The notes: generated by a model not told the origin, from the sequence alone. 64,000 nucleotides of DNA from Listeria innocua (GCF_028596125.1 NZ_CP117229.1:124001-188000); one strand, 5' to 3'. Positions 31,763-41,432 are shown, counted from the first letter of the stretch. Numbers and translations are program-made.

Positions 31763-33523
31763 ATGAAAGAGCGCGTCATTTTAAAACGTAATCTAAAGAA
31801 AATAGGTTTAGCACTTCTTAGCGTTATCTTACTTGCAAATGTTTTATTTCAAACTAACTTTGTTAAAGCAGCAACTGACTATGGCTCTAGTTTTTTGCAA
31901 TCAGTTGAATTGTTAGATGCAGATGGTAACCCAACAACTGATTTTGGTTATTATGATAGTGTTCAAGTTCATTATACTTGGGCAATCCCTAATTCGAGTA
32001 ATGTGAAGGCAGGGGATACAATGCAATTTGTATTACCTCCAGAACTACAAATAGTAACAGATTTAGATTTTTCATTGAAAGACCATAAAGGCAATGTAGT
32101 AGGAAATGTAGTCGCGACTAAAGACACCGGCAAAGTAGTCATTACTTTTACAGACTTTGTAGAAAAAAACTCAGACGTTAGCGGTTATCTTGATTTTTGG
32201 AGTAACTGGGATAAATCTTTAGTTGAAGGAAACGAAAAAGTTCCATTAGTATTTCCAGTAAATGGCACTACAGAAACTATTACCGTAGAAGTCGGCGGGA
32301 AAAATCAAATCGATCCAACCGAAACTTTATACAAATATGGCTGGGCTAATGCCAAAAACCCGGAACTTATCCAGTGGGTAGTTCGAGTTAATTATGCCAA
32401 AGAAAACATTCAAAATGCTGTTTATGAAGATTTTGTTGGACCTAAACAAGTAATTGATTTTAATTCTATCCAAGCAGTACACGGCGAGTTTGACCCTGAT
32501 GATAATTTCACCCCAGGAGCTGCAGTCCCGTCCTCAGACATCATTCAAACAACAGATGGTTTTAAAGTAAACCTAGGGAATTTAACAGATTCTGTAAAAA
32601 TTTCTTACTATACTACTTCCACTGACAACGGAGCCTCCCCTAGTTATACAAATAAAGGACAACTAACTGGCGACAACTATGTTACCCAAGAAATCGAAGT
32701 AGCGACCCCGACATCTGGCGGTAGCGGTGGCGGAGAAGGAACAACCGGCTCAGTAGAATTAACTAAAACGGACGATACCGCGGAGAGAAACCCTCTAGCA
32801 GGCGCCGAATTTAAATTAGTCAACTCAGCAGGAACAGTAATGCAAGAAAACCTTGCAACTGGCACCGATGGAAAACTAGCTATCACAAGCTTGAAGTACG
32901 ACACATATCAATTAATCGAAACAAAAGCACCCACGGGATACGTATTAGAAGCGTCACCAGTAGAATTTACAATCGATGCCACCCACCAAGCTATATTTGT
33001 TTCAAAAGAAAATAAGGCAATTAAAGGCTCGGTTTCACTCATAAAAGAAGATAGTGAAACAAAAGCAACTTTAGCAGGTGCCGAATTTGAATTACAAGAT
33101 AAAGCCGGTAATACGTTGCGCTCGAATTTAATCACGGATAACGCTGGGAAGCTAAATATCACAGATCTTGCGCTTGGGGATTATCAACTTGTAGAAACAA
33201 AAGCGCCGGTTGGCTATATTCTTGATGCAACCCCGGTTAACTTTACTATTAGTGAAGCACACCTTAATTTAACTGTTACAAAAGAAAACACGAAAGAACC
33301 TGAAATACCTGTAGTTCCAGAAAAACCTATAATTCCAAATAAACCTGATATTCCGGAAAAACCTACTGTGCCAAAAACACCAGTAGTACCAGATAAAATA
33401 GTAAGTTCAGATGAGCAACCAACAACATTACCAAAAATAGGAGATAGCTCATTTGCTAGCGGCTTCGGAATCCTGCTCGTAGCGCTTTCTACCGCTGGAT
33501 TAATTGCATTTAGAAGAAAATAA
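31763..33523 (+). CDS. SpaA-repeat surface adhesin with altered sortase motif (LPKIG)
   Basis: This encodes 586 residues from ATG 31763, nine bases after AAAAGGA; earlier in-frame starts (31745, 31754) sit on or too near it. It is a paralogue of the upstream adhesin: signal peptide, Ig/collagen-binding-like region (FGYYDSVQVHYTWAIPNS, YKYGWANAKNPELIQWVVRVNYA), two SpaA repeats (from about 32747 and 33026) and a Pro-rich PEKPxIPxKP spacer. The C-terminal tail is a normal hydrophobic-plus-RRK anchor, but the pentapeptide reads L-P-K-I-G where L-P-x-T-G is required. The Thr codon ACA has become ATA. Sortase A cleavage should be lost or weak, leaving the protein membrane-held or released. Confidence 0.88.
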   Translation: MKERVILKRNLKKIGLALLSVILLANVLFQTNFVKAATDYGSSFLQSVELLDADGNPTTDFGYYDSVQVHYTWAIPNSSNVKAGDTMQFVLPPELQIVTDLDFSLKDHKGNVVGNVVATKDTGKVVITFTDFVEKNSDVSGYLDFWSNWDKSLVEGNEKVPLVFPVNGTTETITVEVGGKNQIDPTETLYKYGWANAKNPELIQWVVRVNYAKENIQNAVYEDFVGPKQVIDFNSIQAVHGEFDPDDNFTPGAAVPSSDIIQTTDGFKVNLGNLTDSVKISYYTTSTDNGASPSYTNKGQLTGDNYVTQEIEVATPTSGGSGGGEGTTGSVELTKTDDTAERNPLAGAEFKLVNSAGTVMQENLATGTDGKLAITSLKYDTYQLIETKAPTGYVLEASPVEFTIDATHQAIFVSKENKAIKGSVSLIKEDSETKATLAGAEFELQDKAGNTLRSNLITDNAGKLNITDLALGDYQLVETKAPVGYILDATPVNFTISEAHLNLTVTKENTKEPEIPVVPEKPIIPNKPDIPEKPTVPKTPVVPDKIVSSDEQPTTLPKIGDSSFASGFGILLVALSTAGLIAFRRK

Positions 33524-33528
33524 CAAAA

Positions 33529-33570
33529 AAGGAACCAAAAGCACAGAGATAGTCGCTTTCGGTTCCTTCT
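33529..33570. terminator. bidirectional intrinsic terminator
   Basis: AAGGAACC and GGTTCCTT, extended by AAAAGC / GCTTTC, form a stem between convergent genes, with A- and T-rich flanks. Confidence 0.82.
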
Positions 33571-34407
33571 TTATATTGTCCGAGTTTGATCTTGTAAAAC
33601 AGCTTTTAATGAGTGATAAGCTGGAATTGATAAATTTAAATCCACTCGATTTATTTGTTGTGCCATTTTTGGTTGAATGCCAGAGATGAACGCCTCGACA
33701 CCTAGAAGCTTGAGAACAGTTACTAAATTATTTAGCATGTCTCCAAGTGCATCGTCAAAGTAAGTTATTCCTGATAAATCAATACAAAGTTGCTCAACGC
33801 CTAGTTGAACGCATTTCTTAGAAGTAATTTCAGTTAATTTATCTGCTCTTTCGCGGTCAATTCCTCCCATTAAAGGAAGTATCGCCAATTTGTCAGTTAT
33901 AGAAATAACCGGAGTGCTAATTTCCTCAATTAAACGATGTTGTTGTTCTAAATGTTTCACAATATCGTTATAATACATTGCAGAAAAAGCTTCATTGATT
34001 CGGTCAAATCCGTGATTAACCATCGCTAAGCTGGAAGAAAAATCACATTTAGAAACCTCATCATTATGGATGCAAAAATCGTTAACTGCCGAAACAAATT
34101 CACGGCGTAGTTTATCTAGGGTAGTAATTACTTCAGGCAAAGGAACTTCATTTTCCATACGACGCGCGTACATGTTATCAAGCCATTTATCAAGTTTCAG
34201 AAAGAAAGCCTTTTTACCTGTGAAGTAAGAAATGATTAGGTCAGCTGTTTGTTCGCTATCTGCGCGAAGTTCATCTTTATATCGCGGGGAATAAACGAAA
34301 CTCGTATACGTATTTTCATTTTCATAAATTTTCGAAAGCCAGTTGTTAATAATTTCTTCTGTATGGGCCCTTAAATAAAGTTCCATACTTCCATTCGCTT
34401 CATTCAT
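33571..34407 (-). CDS. RsbR-like stressosome protein (non-haem globin-like N-terminus + STAS)
   Basis: This encodes 278 residues from ATG 34407, nine bases after AAAGGGG; the in-frame TTG at 34416 sits on that site. The N-terminal helical domain (residues 1-150) resembles RsbR sensory domains. The STAS domain starts near residue 165 (SITDKLAILPLMGGIDRERADKL, later LCIDLSGITYFDDALGDML and GIQPKMAQQINR). In Bacillus RsbR two Thr residues are phosphorylated by RsbT. The aligned positions here are Arg (GGID-R-ERA) and Asp (YFD-D-ALG), so this paralogue probably cannot be switched that way. As recalled, it is one of several Listeria RsbR paralogues (lmo0161). Confidence 0.85.
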   Translation of the reverse strand: MNEANGSMELYLRAHTEEIINNWLSKIYENENTYTSFVYSPRYKDELRADSEQTADLIISYFTGKKAFFLKLDKWLDNMYARRMENEVPLPEVITTLDKLRREFVSAVNDFCIHNDEVSKCDFSSSLAMVNHGFDRINEAFSAMYYNDIVKHLEQQHRLIEEISTPVISITDKLAILPLMGGIDRERADKLTEITSKKCVQLGVEQLCIDLSGITYFDDALGDMLNNLVTVLKLLGVEAFISGIQPKMAQQINRVDLNLSIPAYHSLKAVLQDQTRTI

Positions 34408-34584
34408 ACCAGACAACCCCTTTAAGTCTAAGTATAATACTTTTCTTTTATTCTATGCTCAAAAAGGTGTACTGTCCATTTATATTTTGGAAAAAAAGCT
34501 AATTTATTGAAAATGTAATATTCTTTAACAAATCAGTCGTTATTTTTTTGTTAAAATTCCGAAGCTATTTAAGCCTTGTCATGG

Positions 34585-34590
34585 TATAAT
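34585..34590 (+). promoter_or_regulatory. extended -10 promoter of holB
   Basis: TGGTATAAT ends at 34590, an extended -10 (TGn-TATAAT) with no clear -35, about 30 bases before the holB start. Confidence 0.55.
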
Positions 34591-34620
34591 ATTACAATAT
34601 GGATAGAAAGGAAGTTTTTT

Positions 34621-35613
34621 GTGGGATTACAGGATGAACTTACAATGATGCAACCAGTGGTCATGAAGATTTTTTCAAAAAGTGTCCGCGAAAACCGATT
34701 ATCTCACGGCTATTTATTAGAAGGCTCAAGAGGTACAGGCAAGAAACGCACAGCACTTTGGTTAGCTCAGAGTCTTTTTTGTTTGGAGCGGACTGAAACC
34801 AACCTTGCTTGTGGCGAGTGTGCCAATTGCATAAGAATAGCGAGTCATAATCATCCGGATGTTCATTTGCTAGAGCCAGATGGAGCTAGTATTAAAATAG
34901 ATCAGGTTCGCGCGCTTAAGCAAGAATTAAGTAAACGCGGAATGGAATCAGATCAAAAAGTAGTTATCATTTACGATGCAGAAAAAATGACTGTGCAATC
35001 AGCCAATAGTCTGCTGAAATTTATAGAAGAACCAGAAGGCGGTTTGTTATTACTATTTTTAACGACAAATCCTGGGCAAATTTTGCCAACAATTCAATCA
35101 AGACTGCAACCTGTCACGTTTAAATCACTAACTTTTGATAGTCTTGTAGCTTCACTAACGGCAGCGGGCATTTCCGAACAAAAAGCGCGGATTTATGCTA
35201 GTATTACTGGTAGCGTAGAAGAAGCGAAGACGTTTGAAGAGGGTGACTGGTTTAGTGATGCAAGAAATGTTGTCATCAAGTTATACGAAGGAATACACCA
35301 TCAAGGAACGAGCCCATTAATTATCATTCAAGAATCATGGATGCCACTATTTAAAGAGAAAGATAAGATGGCGCTTGGACTCGAATTATTGTTACTGCTT
35401 TACCGCGATAGGCTGCATCTTACGCTTGATGAGAACTACGAACCTATTTGCACTGCGCAAAAAGAAATGCTCGGACAAGATGCGCTACGTAAGTCACTGT
35501 CCGAAACCACAGGGGAAATCGAGAAGATTCTCGCTGCGAAATCAAAACTGGATTCCAATATGAACACGCAACTTCTAATGGAGCAGTTGGTTCTTGAAAT
35601 CCAAGGGAGGTAA
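34621..35613 (+). CDS. holB: DNA polymerase III delta-prime subunit
   Basis: This encodes 330 residues from GTG 34621, with AGAAAGGAAG upstream. It is an AAA+ clamp-loader subunit: HGYLLEGSRGTGKKRTALWLA is the P-loop region, with GKKR in place of the usual GKT, as in delta-prime subunits that do not hydrolyse ATP well. A four-Cys zinc module follows (LFCLERTETNLACGECANC). Later motifs are DQVRALKQELSKRG, VVIIYDAEKMTVQSANSLLKFIEEP and TTNPGQILPTIQSRLQP, which carries the arginine-finger SRxQ. It loads the beta clamp at the replication fork. It heads an operon with ricT and yabA, as in Bacillus. Confidence 0.93.
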   Translation: MGLQDELTMMQPVVMKIFSKSVRENRLSHGYLLEGSRGTGKKRTALWLAQSLFCLERTETNLACGECANCIRIASHNHPDVHLLEPDGASIKIDQVRALKQELSKRGMESDQKVVIIYDAEKMTVQSANSLLKFIEEPEGGLLLLFLTTNPGQILPTIQSRLQPVTFKSLTFDSLVASLTAAGISEQKARIYASITGSVEEAKTFEEGDWFSDARNVVIKLYEGIHHQGTSPLIIIQESWMPLFKEKDKMALGLELLLLLYRDRLHLTLDENYEPICTAQKEMLGQDALRKSLSETTGEIEKILAAKSKLDSNMNTQLLMEQLVLEIQGR

Positions 35614-35618
35614 TCGCC

Positions 35619-36452
35619 ATGCTTAAAATTGTAGGCGTCCGTTTTAAAGACGTTGGTAAAATATATTATTTCTCACCTGGAGATCTGGAAATCACAGAAA
35701 ACCAAGGTGTCATCGTTGAAAATGCACAAGGTATCGAATTTGGGAAAACGGTCATTGAACCGCGCTATGTGGACGAAGAAGATGTCGTTTTACCGCTAAA
35801 AAAAGTACTTCGTGTTGCAACAGAAGCAGATTATAAATGTGTCGCTGAAAATGGTGACTCTTGTCAGAAAGCCTTTTTACTGTGTGATGAAAAAATCCGT
35901 GAGCGTGAGTTAGACATGAGCTTGGTGGATGTGGATTACACGTTTGATCGAAACAAAATTATTTTTTACTTTACTGCGGAAGGTCGCGTTGATTTTCGGG
36001 AACTCGTGAAAGATTTAGCGTCTGTTTTCCGGACTCGTATCGAACTGCGCCAAATCGGCGTTCGTGATGAAGCGAAATTGCTTGGCGGAATTGGCCCATG
36101 TGGTCGTATGCTTTGCTGTTCCACTTTCCTAGGCGACTTCGAACCAGTTTCTATCAAAATGGCTAAAGACCAAAACTTGTCCCTTAATCCAACGAAAATC
36201 TCTGGCTTATGTGGACGCTTAATGTGTTGTTTGAAATACGAGAATGATGAATATGAGCAAGCAAAACGTGAAATGCCAGATGTTGGTGTAAAAGTAAAAA
36301 CTCCAGAAGGCGTAGAAGCACGTGTTTCGGGAATCAACTTGCTGTCTAGAATCCTACAAGTGAGTTTGCCCGAAGAAGAGACGGTTATAGAATACGAATT
36401 GGATGAGTTACGTCCATATAACGAATTTCTAAAACAACCGGCAAAGTCTTGA
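35619..36452 (+). CDS. ricT: PSP1-domain regulator of RNA maturation (YaaT)
   Basis: This 277-residue cytosolic protein starts five bases after holB (RBS GGGAGG). The PSP1 domain covers about residues 60-150. Cys-rich motifs [18 protein letters not shown] and [15 protein letters not shown] supply the Cys ligands for the Fe-S clusters of the RicA-RicF-RicT complex. In Bacillus that complex directs RNase Y processing of mRNA and influences phosphorelay output. EHxxVxxxxG-type metal features are not evident. Placement between holB and yabA is the conserved Firmicute order. Confidence 0.93.
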   Translation: MLKIVGVRFKDVGKIYYFSPGDLEITENQGVIVENAQGIEFGKTVIEPRYVDEEDVVLPLKKVLRVATEADYKCVAENGDSCQKAFLLCDEKIRERELDMSLVDVDYTFDRNKIIFYFTAEGRVDFRELVKDLASVFRTRIELRQIGVRDEAKLLGGIGPCGRMLCCSTFLGDFEPVSIKMAKDQNLSLNPTKISGLCGRLMCCLKYENDEYEQAKREMPDVGVKVKTPEGVEARVSGINLLSRILQVSLPEEETVIEYELDELRPYNEFLKQPAKS

Positions 36453-36462
36453 GGTGAAAAAA

Positions 36463-36852
36463 TTGGATAAAAAAGCTATTTTTGACTCAGTCAGCAATAT
36501 GGAGGAGCAAATTGGCGAATTGTATCAGCAACTTGGAGATCTAAAGACAAACTTAGGCGAAATGTTGGAAGAGAATAACCGGTTAAACCTTGAGAATGAG
36601 CATTTACGACGCAGACTTTCTTTGACGGATGAAGTGGCTCCTGAACCAGTGGCCGAAGAAGAGGCAGTTCATGGAGTGATGGCGCCGAATCGCAAAGAAG
36701 CGATGCAACAAATGATTGAACTCGGGGAAGGTTATGATAATCTTGTCCAACTTTACAAGGAAGGATTTCACGTTTGCAATGTACATTTCGGCAGTCCGCG
36801 TGGCAATGATGAAGATTGTTTATTTTGCCTATCCTTGCTTAACAAAAAATAA
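36463..36852 (+). CDS. yabA: replication initiation control protein YabA
   Basis: This encodes 129 residues from TTG 36463, six bases after GAGGTG. This gives an N-terminus ([20 protein letters not shown]) that aligns with Bacillus YabA; GTG at 36454 is an alternative without a Shine-Dalgarno. The N-terminal leucine-zipper coiled coil ([33 protein letters not shown]) drives tetramerisation. The C-terminal zinc domain has His-Cys-x-x-His and Cys-x-x-Cys ([18 protein letters not shown]). YabA binds DnaA and the beta clamp and restrains over-initiation. A terminator follows. Confidence 0.92.
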   Translation: MDKKAIFDSVSNMEEQIGELYQQLGDLKTNLGEMLEENNRLNLENEHLRRRLSLTDEVAPEPVAEEEAVHGVMAPNRKEAMQQMIELGEGYDNLVQLYKEGFHVCNVHFGSPRGNDEDCLFCLSLLNKK

Positions 36853-36860
36853 CATGACGG

Positions 36861-36890
36861 GCCTTTCTCGATTCAGGAGAAGGGCTTTTT
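36861..36890 (+). terminator. intrinsic terminator of the holB-ricT-yabA operon
   Basis: GCCTTTCTC (36861-36869) pairs with GAGAAGGGC (36877-36885), followed by TTTTT. Confidence 0.8.
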
Positions 36891-36909
36891 GCTAGAAAAG
36901 GTGAATCAT

Positions 36910-37662
36910 TTGGAAAAACTCAAATTAATAGGCGATGAAAGGCTCGATTATTTACTAGCAGAAAATTTGCGGATTATTCAAAGTCCATCGGTATTTTCTT
37001 TCTCGATAGACGCGGTTCTCCTCGCGAAATTTAGTTATTTACCAATCCGTAAAGGGAAAATAATTGATTTATGTAGCGGAAATGGTATTATTCCTTTACT
37101 ACTTAGTACGCGAACAAAAGCGCAAATAGTTGGCGTTGAATTTCAAGAGCGGCTTGCAGACATGGCAAAAAGAAGTGTTGCTTATAATCAACTGGAAGAC
37201 CAAATCGAAATAATCGAATACGATTTGAACCATATTACCGATTTAATTCCAAAAGAGCGCGCAGATATTGTTACGTGCAATCCACCGTATTTTGCAACCC
37301 CATCTACAAGCCTGAAAAACGAAAACGAACATTATCGTATCGCTCGTCACGAAATTATGTGCACGCTAGAAGATACAATTCGAGTTGCCGCAAGCCTTTT
37401 AAAACAAGGTGGTAAAGCGAATTTTGTTCACAGGCCAGAGCGCTTACTAGATATTATTGATTTAATGCGAAAATACCGCTTAGAACCGAAACGCATCCAG
37501 TTTGTCCATCCACGAATCGACCGAGAAGCAAACACGGTTCTCGTAGAAGGCATCAAGGACGGGAAGCCTGGCGTGAAGTATGTCCCCCCTGTTATCGTGT
37601 ACGATGAGCTAGGTGAGTATACCCCGGTTATTAAGGAGATTTTATATGGCGAAAGCGAATGA
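36910..37662 (+). CDS. tRNA1(Val) (adenine-N6)-methyltransferase-like protein (YabB)
   Basis: This encodes 250 residues from TTG 36910 (six bases after GAAAAGGTGA); earlier in-frame TTG 36889 and GTG 36901 are less well placed. It is a Rossmann methyltransferase with a SAM loop [15 protein letters not shown] and the N6-adenine signature NPPY ([10 protein letters not shown]). Aligned start [32 protein letters not shown] matches Bacillus YabB. By family, it methylates an adenine of a tRNA anticodon loop. Its 3' end overlaps the GIY-YIG gene by 17 bases. Confidence 0.88.
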   Translation: MEKLKLIGDERLDYLLAENLRIIQSPSVFSFSIDAVLLAKFSYLPIRKGKIIDLCSGNGIIPLLLSTRTKAQIVGVEFQERLADMAKRSVAYNQLEDQIEIIEYDLNHITDLIPKERADIVTCNPPYFATPSTSLKNENEHYRIARHEIMCTLEDTIRVAASLLKQGGKANFVHRPERLLDIIDLMRKYRLEPKRIQFVHPRIDREANTVLVEGIKDGKPGVKYVPPVIVYDELGEYTPVIKEILYGESE

Positions 37663-37918
37663 ACATTTCTTTTACGTATTAAAATGTAGCGATAACTCTT
37701 ATTATGGTGGCTATACGACGGATGTAACGCGCCGAGAAGCCGAACACAATGCGGGAATTAGATGCAAATACACTAAAACACGCCGCCCAGTAAAAGTCAT
37801 CCATTTTGAAAAATTTGAAACGAGAAGTGAAGCCACTAAAGCTGAAGCGGCTTTCAAAAAATTATCGCGCAAAAATAAAGACAGCTACTTAAGCGAACGG
37901 GAGGAGGAGTCGAAGTGA
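37646..37918 (+). CDS. GIY-YIG domain protein (YazA family)
   Basis: This encodes 90 residues from ATG 37646 (AAGGAG eight bases upstream). It is a minimal GIY-YIG nuclease fold: [27 protein letters not shown] carries a YVL and YGG version of the GIY-YIG strands and the conserved Arg. [22 protein letters not shown] closes the domain, with a Glu positioned for metal binding. It belongs to the UPF0213/YazA group, with no proven substrate. Its stop overlaps the rsmI start (GTGA), so the three genes form one operon. Confidence 0.9.
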   Translation: MAKANEHFFYVLKCSDNSYYGGYTTDVTRREAEHNAGIRCKYTKTRRPVKVIHFEKFETRSEATKAEAAFKKLSRKNKDSYLSEREEESK

Positions 37919-38796
37919 TACAGAGCCAAAAAAGTTTTAGCGGAGACATTCAAGGGGCGCTATACTTAGTCCCAACACCAATAGGGAATTTAGAAGATAT
38001 GACATTCCGCGCAATCCGAATGCTAAAAGAAGCAGATATTATTGCAGCAGAAGACACGCGAAACACCGTGAAACTTTTAAATCATTTTGAAATTACGACC
38101 CGAATGACGAGTTACCATCAGTTTACGAAAGAGAATAAAGAAGATAATATTATTCAGCGGATGTTAGACGGTGAAGTGGTTGCGCTGGTTAGTGATGCGG
38201 GCATGCCTTCTATTTCTGATCCAGGTTATGAACTAGTCCAAAATGCGCTAAATGCAAATATTCCAGTCATTCCATTACCGGGCGCGAACGCTGCTTTAAC
38301 CGCCTTGATTGCTTCAGGTTTAGCGCCCCAGCCGTTTTATTTTTATGGCTTCCTTCCTCGCCAAAATAAAGAGCGCACGCAGGCAATTGAAAAACTAGCA
38401 GCGCGCGAGGAAACTTGGATTTTATATGAATCACCACATCGTTTAAAAGAAACGTTAAAAGCGATCATTAAAATCACTGGAAATGACCGGAAAATGGTTT
38501 TATGTCGCGAGCTTACCAAACGTTTTGAAGAATTTTTACGAGGAACAGTTGAAGATGCGCTTAACTGGGCAACCGACGAAGAAGTTCGTGGGGAATTTTG
38601 TATTATTATTGAAGGAAATGCGAACCCACCTTTAGAGGAAGAACTACTTTGGTGGCAGGAATTGGATATTAAAACACATGTAAGTACCGTGATGGAACAA
38701 GAAAATATTAGTTCTAAAGATGCCATTAAAACCGTTATGAAAGCGAGAAATTTACCAAAGCGCGAAGTCTACGCTGCTTATCATGAAATAAAATAA
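37915..38796 (+). CDS. rsmI: 16S rRNA 2'-O-ribose C1402 methyltransferase RsmI
   Basis: This is a 293-residue tetrapyrrole-methylase-fold protein starting with GTG at 37915 after GGAGGAGG. RsmI signature segments are present: LYLVPTPIGNLEDMTFRAIRML, IAAEDTRNTVKLLNHF, VSDAGMPSISDPGYELV, PLPGANAALTALIASGL and FYGFLPR. It methylates C1402 of 16S rRNA near the decoding site. The gene ends at a very strong terminator shared with the convergent abrB gene. Confidence 0.95.
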   Translation: MIQSQKSFSGDIQGALYLVPTPIGNLEDMTFRAIRMLKEADIIAAEDTRNTVKLLNHFEITTRMTSYHQFTKENKEDNIIQRMLDGEVVALVSDAGMPSISDPGYELVQNALNANIPVIPLPGANAALTALIASGLAPQPFYFYGFLPRQNKERTQAIEKLAAREETWILYESPHRLKETLKAIIKITGNDRKMVLCRELTKRFEEFLRGTVEDALNWATDEEVRGEFCIIIEGNANPPLEEELLWWQELDIKTHVSTVMEQENISSKDAIKTVMKARNLPKREVYAAYHEIK

Positions 38797-38843
38797 AAAA
38801 TCATGCGAGAGATCTTGTTCTAGATCTCTCGCATGATTTTTTT
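38797..38843. terminator. strong bidirectional intrinsic terminator
   Basis: A 19-bp perfect stem (38797-38815 with 38822-38840, core TCATGCGAGAGATCT) has A- and T-runs on both sides, between rsmI and abrB. Confidence 0.93.
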
Positions 38844-39126
38844 AAATCGTATCACCAAAGCGACGTTTGATTTCTTCCATTAACTCCGCAGCTCCTTCTT
38901 TACTAAGAGTCAGCTTACCATCCACAAATTTTTTATTATCAACAGAAAACTCTCCAGTAACATCACAAACCAAGCCAGCAGAATATTTTTTTAATACAAT
39001 TGCATCTTCATCAGTAAAAATTTCTAAAGGGTCTTTTACGTTTAAATTCATTGTGCGTCTGATTTCAATCGGGATAACGACACGACCCAACTCATCGATT
39101 TTTCTTACCATTCCAGTTGATTTCAT
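38842..39126 (-). CDS. abrB: AbrB-family transition-state regulator
   Basis: This 94-residue DNA-binding protein has an N-terminal swapped-hairpin AbrB domain (MKSTGMVRKIDELGRVVIPIEIRRTM, then KDPLEIFTDEDAIVLKKY) carrying the DNA-contact Arg residues. The C-terminal part (LVCDVTGEFSV..KLTLSKEGAAELMEEIKRRF) mediates tetramerisation. In Bacillus, AbrB represses post-exponential genes. Listeria does not sporulate, so its targets differ. The start ATG follows AAGGTGAG. Placement after rsmI on the opposite strand is the same as in Bacillus. Confidence 0.93.
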   Translation of the reverse strand: MKSTGMVRKIDELGRVVIPIEIRRTMNLNVKDPLEIFTDEDAIVLKKYSAGLVCDVTGEFSVDNKKFVDGKLTLSKEGAAELMEEIKRRFGDTI

Positions 39127-39240
39127 TTTCTCACCTTCTTGATAATTTTAATTCATTTTAACAGATTATCAATATAATAGGAATGAATTCGAGGTGAAAA
39201 GGGTATAGACCTTAAGCAGAAGAATTAGGGGGAATAAAAA

Positions 39241-40098
39241 ATGAACATAGTTATCGCATTAATTCCAGCAGTGATGTGGGGGATTATGCCGTTAGTTGTT
39301 TCGAAAATTGGCGGTAAACCGAGGCAACAAATTATTGGTACAACATTCGGGGCACTAGCTTTCGCAATCGGCGTTTTTATTTTTACAAATCCAGAATATA
39401 CAGCAACAATCATTATTGCTAGTTTTATTTCCGGGGCATTTTGGAGCTTAGGGCAAATGAATCAGTTCCGGGCCTTTACGCAAGTGGGCGTTTCTAAAAC
39501 AATGCCACTTTCAACAGGAATGCAGTTAGTCGGTACCTCACTATTTGGTGTTTTTGCTTTCCATGAGTGGGGAACAACATCGAAGCTAATCCTAGGTTTT
39601 TCCGCGTTAGCACTTATTATTATCGGGATATTTTTAACGAGTTATCAACAACATAAAGACGAAAATTCCGGCCAAAATATGAAAAAAGGAATTGTCACTT
39701 TACTTATTTCATCAGTAGGTTATGTAGGATATGTCGTTATCACTCGTTGGTTTGATATTAGTGGATGGGACGCGATTTTACCTCAAGCAATCGGGATGGT
39801 AGTCGCAGGATTATTATTTTCCATCAAGTCCGAAGAAAAACGTTTTACAAAGCAAACATGGTTAAATATGATTCCAGGGGTGATGTGGGCTACTGGTAAC
39901 TTGGCTCTACTTTTCTCAAACAAATTGGTTGGGATCGCTACAGGTTTTTCACTTTCACAAATGGGTGTTGTAATTTCGACCATTGGAGGAATCCTTTTCC
40001 TAGGAGAGAAAAAAACCAAGAAAGAACTTATTCTGGTCATTATCGGGGTTATCTTAGTTATTATCGGTGGTACGATGATAGGAATTGCTAAAAGCTAA
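39241..40098 (+). CDS. GRP-family sugar permease (GlcU/RhaT-like), copy 1
   Basis: This is a 285-residue integral membrane protein with about ten transmembrane helices in two EamA-like halves. The start [25 protein letters not shown] and the internal [37 protein letters not shown] are typical of the glucose/ribose permease (GRP) family, which imports sugar with protons. RBS TTAGGGGG is well placed. A GGGTAT element at 39201-39206 upstream could be a SigB -10, but no matching -35 is clear. Its paralogue is encoded at 43008-43868. Confidence 0.88.
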
Positions 40099-40160
40099 GA
40101 CCAAGCTTCCGGTTTGATAAAATGCTATACTTAAATTAATCTAAATTAAAGGTGGTTATG

Positions 40161-41426
40161 GTGAAAATGAATGCGAAATTAGAAGTAAATGGTGAGCTTG
40201 TAAAAGAATCTTATGTTTATTTATTGTCGCGGTATCTCGTTTTACGTCAAGAAAATTTTGATACGAAAGAAGATAAAATTCCATATAACACACTTAAGCA
40301 TAATTCGGTAGCTCCAGCAGATGCGAATTTTGTGAATCCTAACTTTGATGTGGTTTATTCAGAAGCTTGGATCGCTGTAGATGACGATAATGCTGTTATT
40401 TTAGAAGTACCAGAAATTAAAAATCGCTACTATACTGTGCAACTTTTAGACGGCTGGGGCGAAGTGGTAACAAATATCAATGAACGTAACTACCCAGATC
40501 ATCCATACGGAAAATTTGCTTTCGTTAAAAAAGGAACAAATCCTTCCGTTCCAAGTGACGCTGTAAAAATCGAATTACCATCAGAGAAAGTAAAAGTACT
40601 CCTTCGCGTAGAACAAAAAGACGATCCTGAAGGCGCAGTAAAACTTCAAAAAGCATTCAAATTCGACGCACCAGATAATATAAAAATCAAAGAACCACTT
40701 GAGATTCCACATTTCACTAATGCAGATTTCTTATTAGAAGAAATTTATTCCAATTTAGAAGAACTACTAGCAACGTATCCAGATAAAATGCCAAAAGCGG
40801 CTGAATTCCAAGATGAAGCAAGACAAGTTGCAGCTTATATTGAGCTTGGCGACGAGCAAAAAGCAGAAGTAAGAAACCTCATTGTAAAAGAAGCCATCCC
40901 TTATTTCACTGACGGAGCAAAAGGTTTCGGAACGCAAAAAGGCGGATGGTCAGTTACTTATGTGGCAGGCGCATTCGAAAACGACATTTTAGCACGAGCG
41001 ATTATTAATTACGGAGGTATCTGGGCGAACTCCATCCAAGAAGCTTTATATTTCATCGGGCAGCAAGGTACGGACGGCGAACTTTTAAGTGGAGATAAAG
41101 TCTACAAAATCCATTTCCCGAAAGATCAACTTCCAAATGGCCTTGCAGAAGCTTTCTGGTCCGTTACACTTTACGGCGTTCCAGACTATCATGTTATTCC
41201 AAATAAACTAAACAAATTCAGTATCAATGACTATACTGGTCCTAAGACAAATGAGGACGGAAGCCTATCACTTTATATTGCAGCAGAAAAACCAGCAGAT
41301 GTTGATCCTGGTAACTGGCTGCCAAGTAAAGCTGGCAAAGGATTCTCACTAAACTTCCGACTCTATGTTCCGAAAAAAGAAGTATTAGAAGGAAAAGTAT
41401 TCTTACCACCACTTGAAGTCCTTTAA
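40161..41426 (+). CDS. DUF1254/DUF1214 domain protein
   Basis: This encodes about 421 residues. GTG 40161 is six bases after AAAGGTGG; ATG 40158 and ATG 40167 are alternatives. The N-terminal DUF1254 part has KHNSVAPADANFVNPNFDVVYSEAWIAVDD and YYTVQLLDGWGEVVTN. The C-terminal DUF1214 part has AFWSVTLYGVPDYHVIPNKLNKFSI and NWLPSKAGKGFSLNFRLYVPKKE. No signal peptide is seen. This large family is often annotated in cell-surface or secondary metabolic contexts, but its function is unknown. An extended -10 (TGCTATACT ending 40131) lies upstream. Confidence 0.85.
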   Translation: MKMNAKLEVNGELVKESYVYLLSRYLVLRQENFDTKEDKIPYNTLKHNSVAPADANFVNPNFDVVYSEAWIAVDDDNAVILEVPEIKNRYYTVQLLDGWGEVVTNINERNYPDHPYGKFAFVKKGTNPSVPSDAVKIELPSEKVKVLLRVEQKDDPEGAVKLQKAFKFDAPDNIKIKEPLEIPHFTNADFLLEEIYSNLEELLATYPDKMPKAAEFQDEARQVAAYIELGDEQKAEVRNLIVKEAIPYFTDGAKGFGTQKGGWSVTYVAGAFENDILARAIINYGGIWANSIQEALYFIGQQGTDGELLSGDKVYKIHFPKDQLPNGLAEAFWSVTLYGVPDYHVIPNKLNKFSINDYTGPKTNEDGSLSLYIAAEKPADVDPGNWLPSKAGKGFSLNFRLYVPKKEVLEGKVFLPPLEVL

Positions 41427-41432
41427 TAAACG

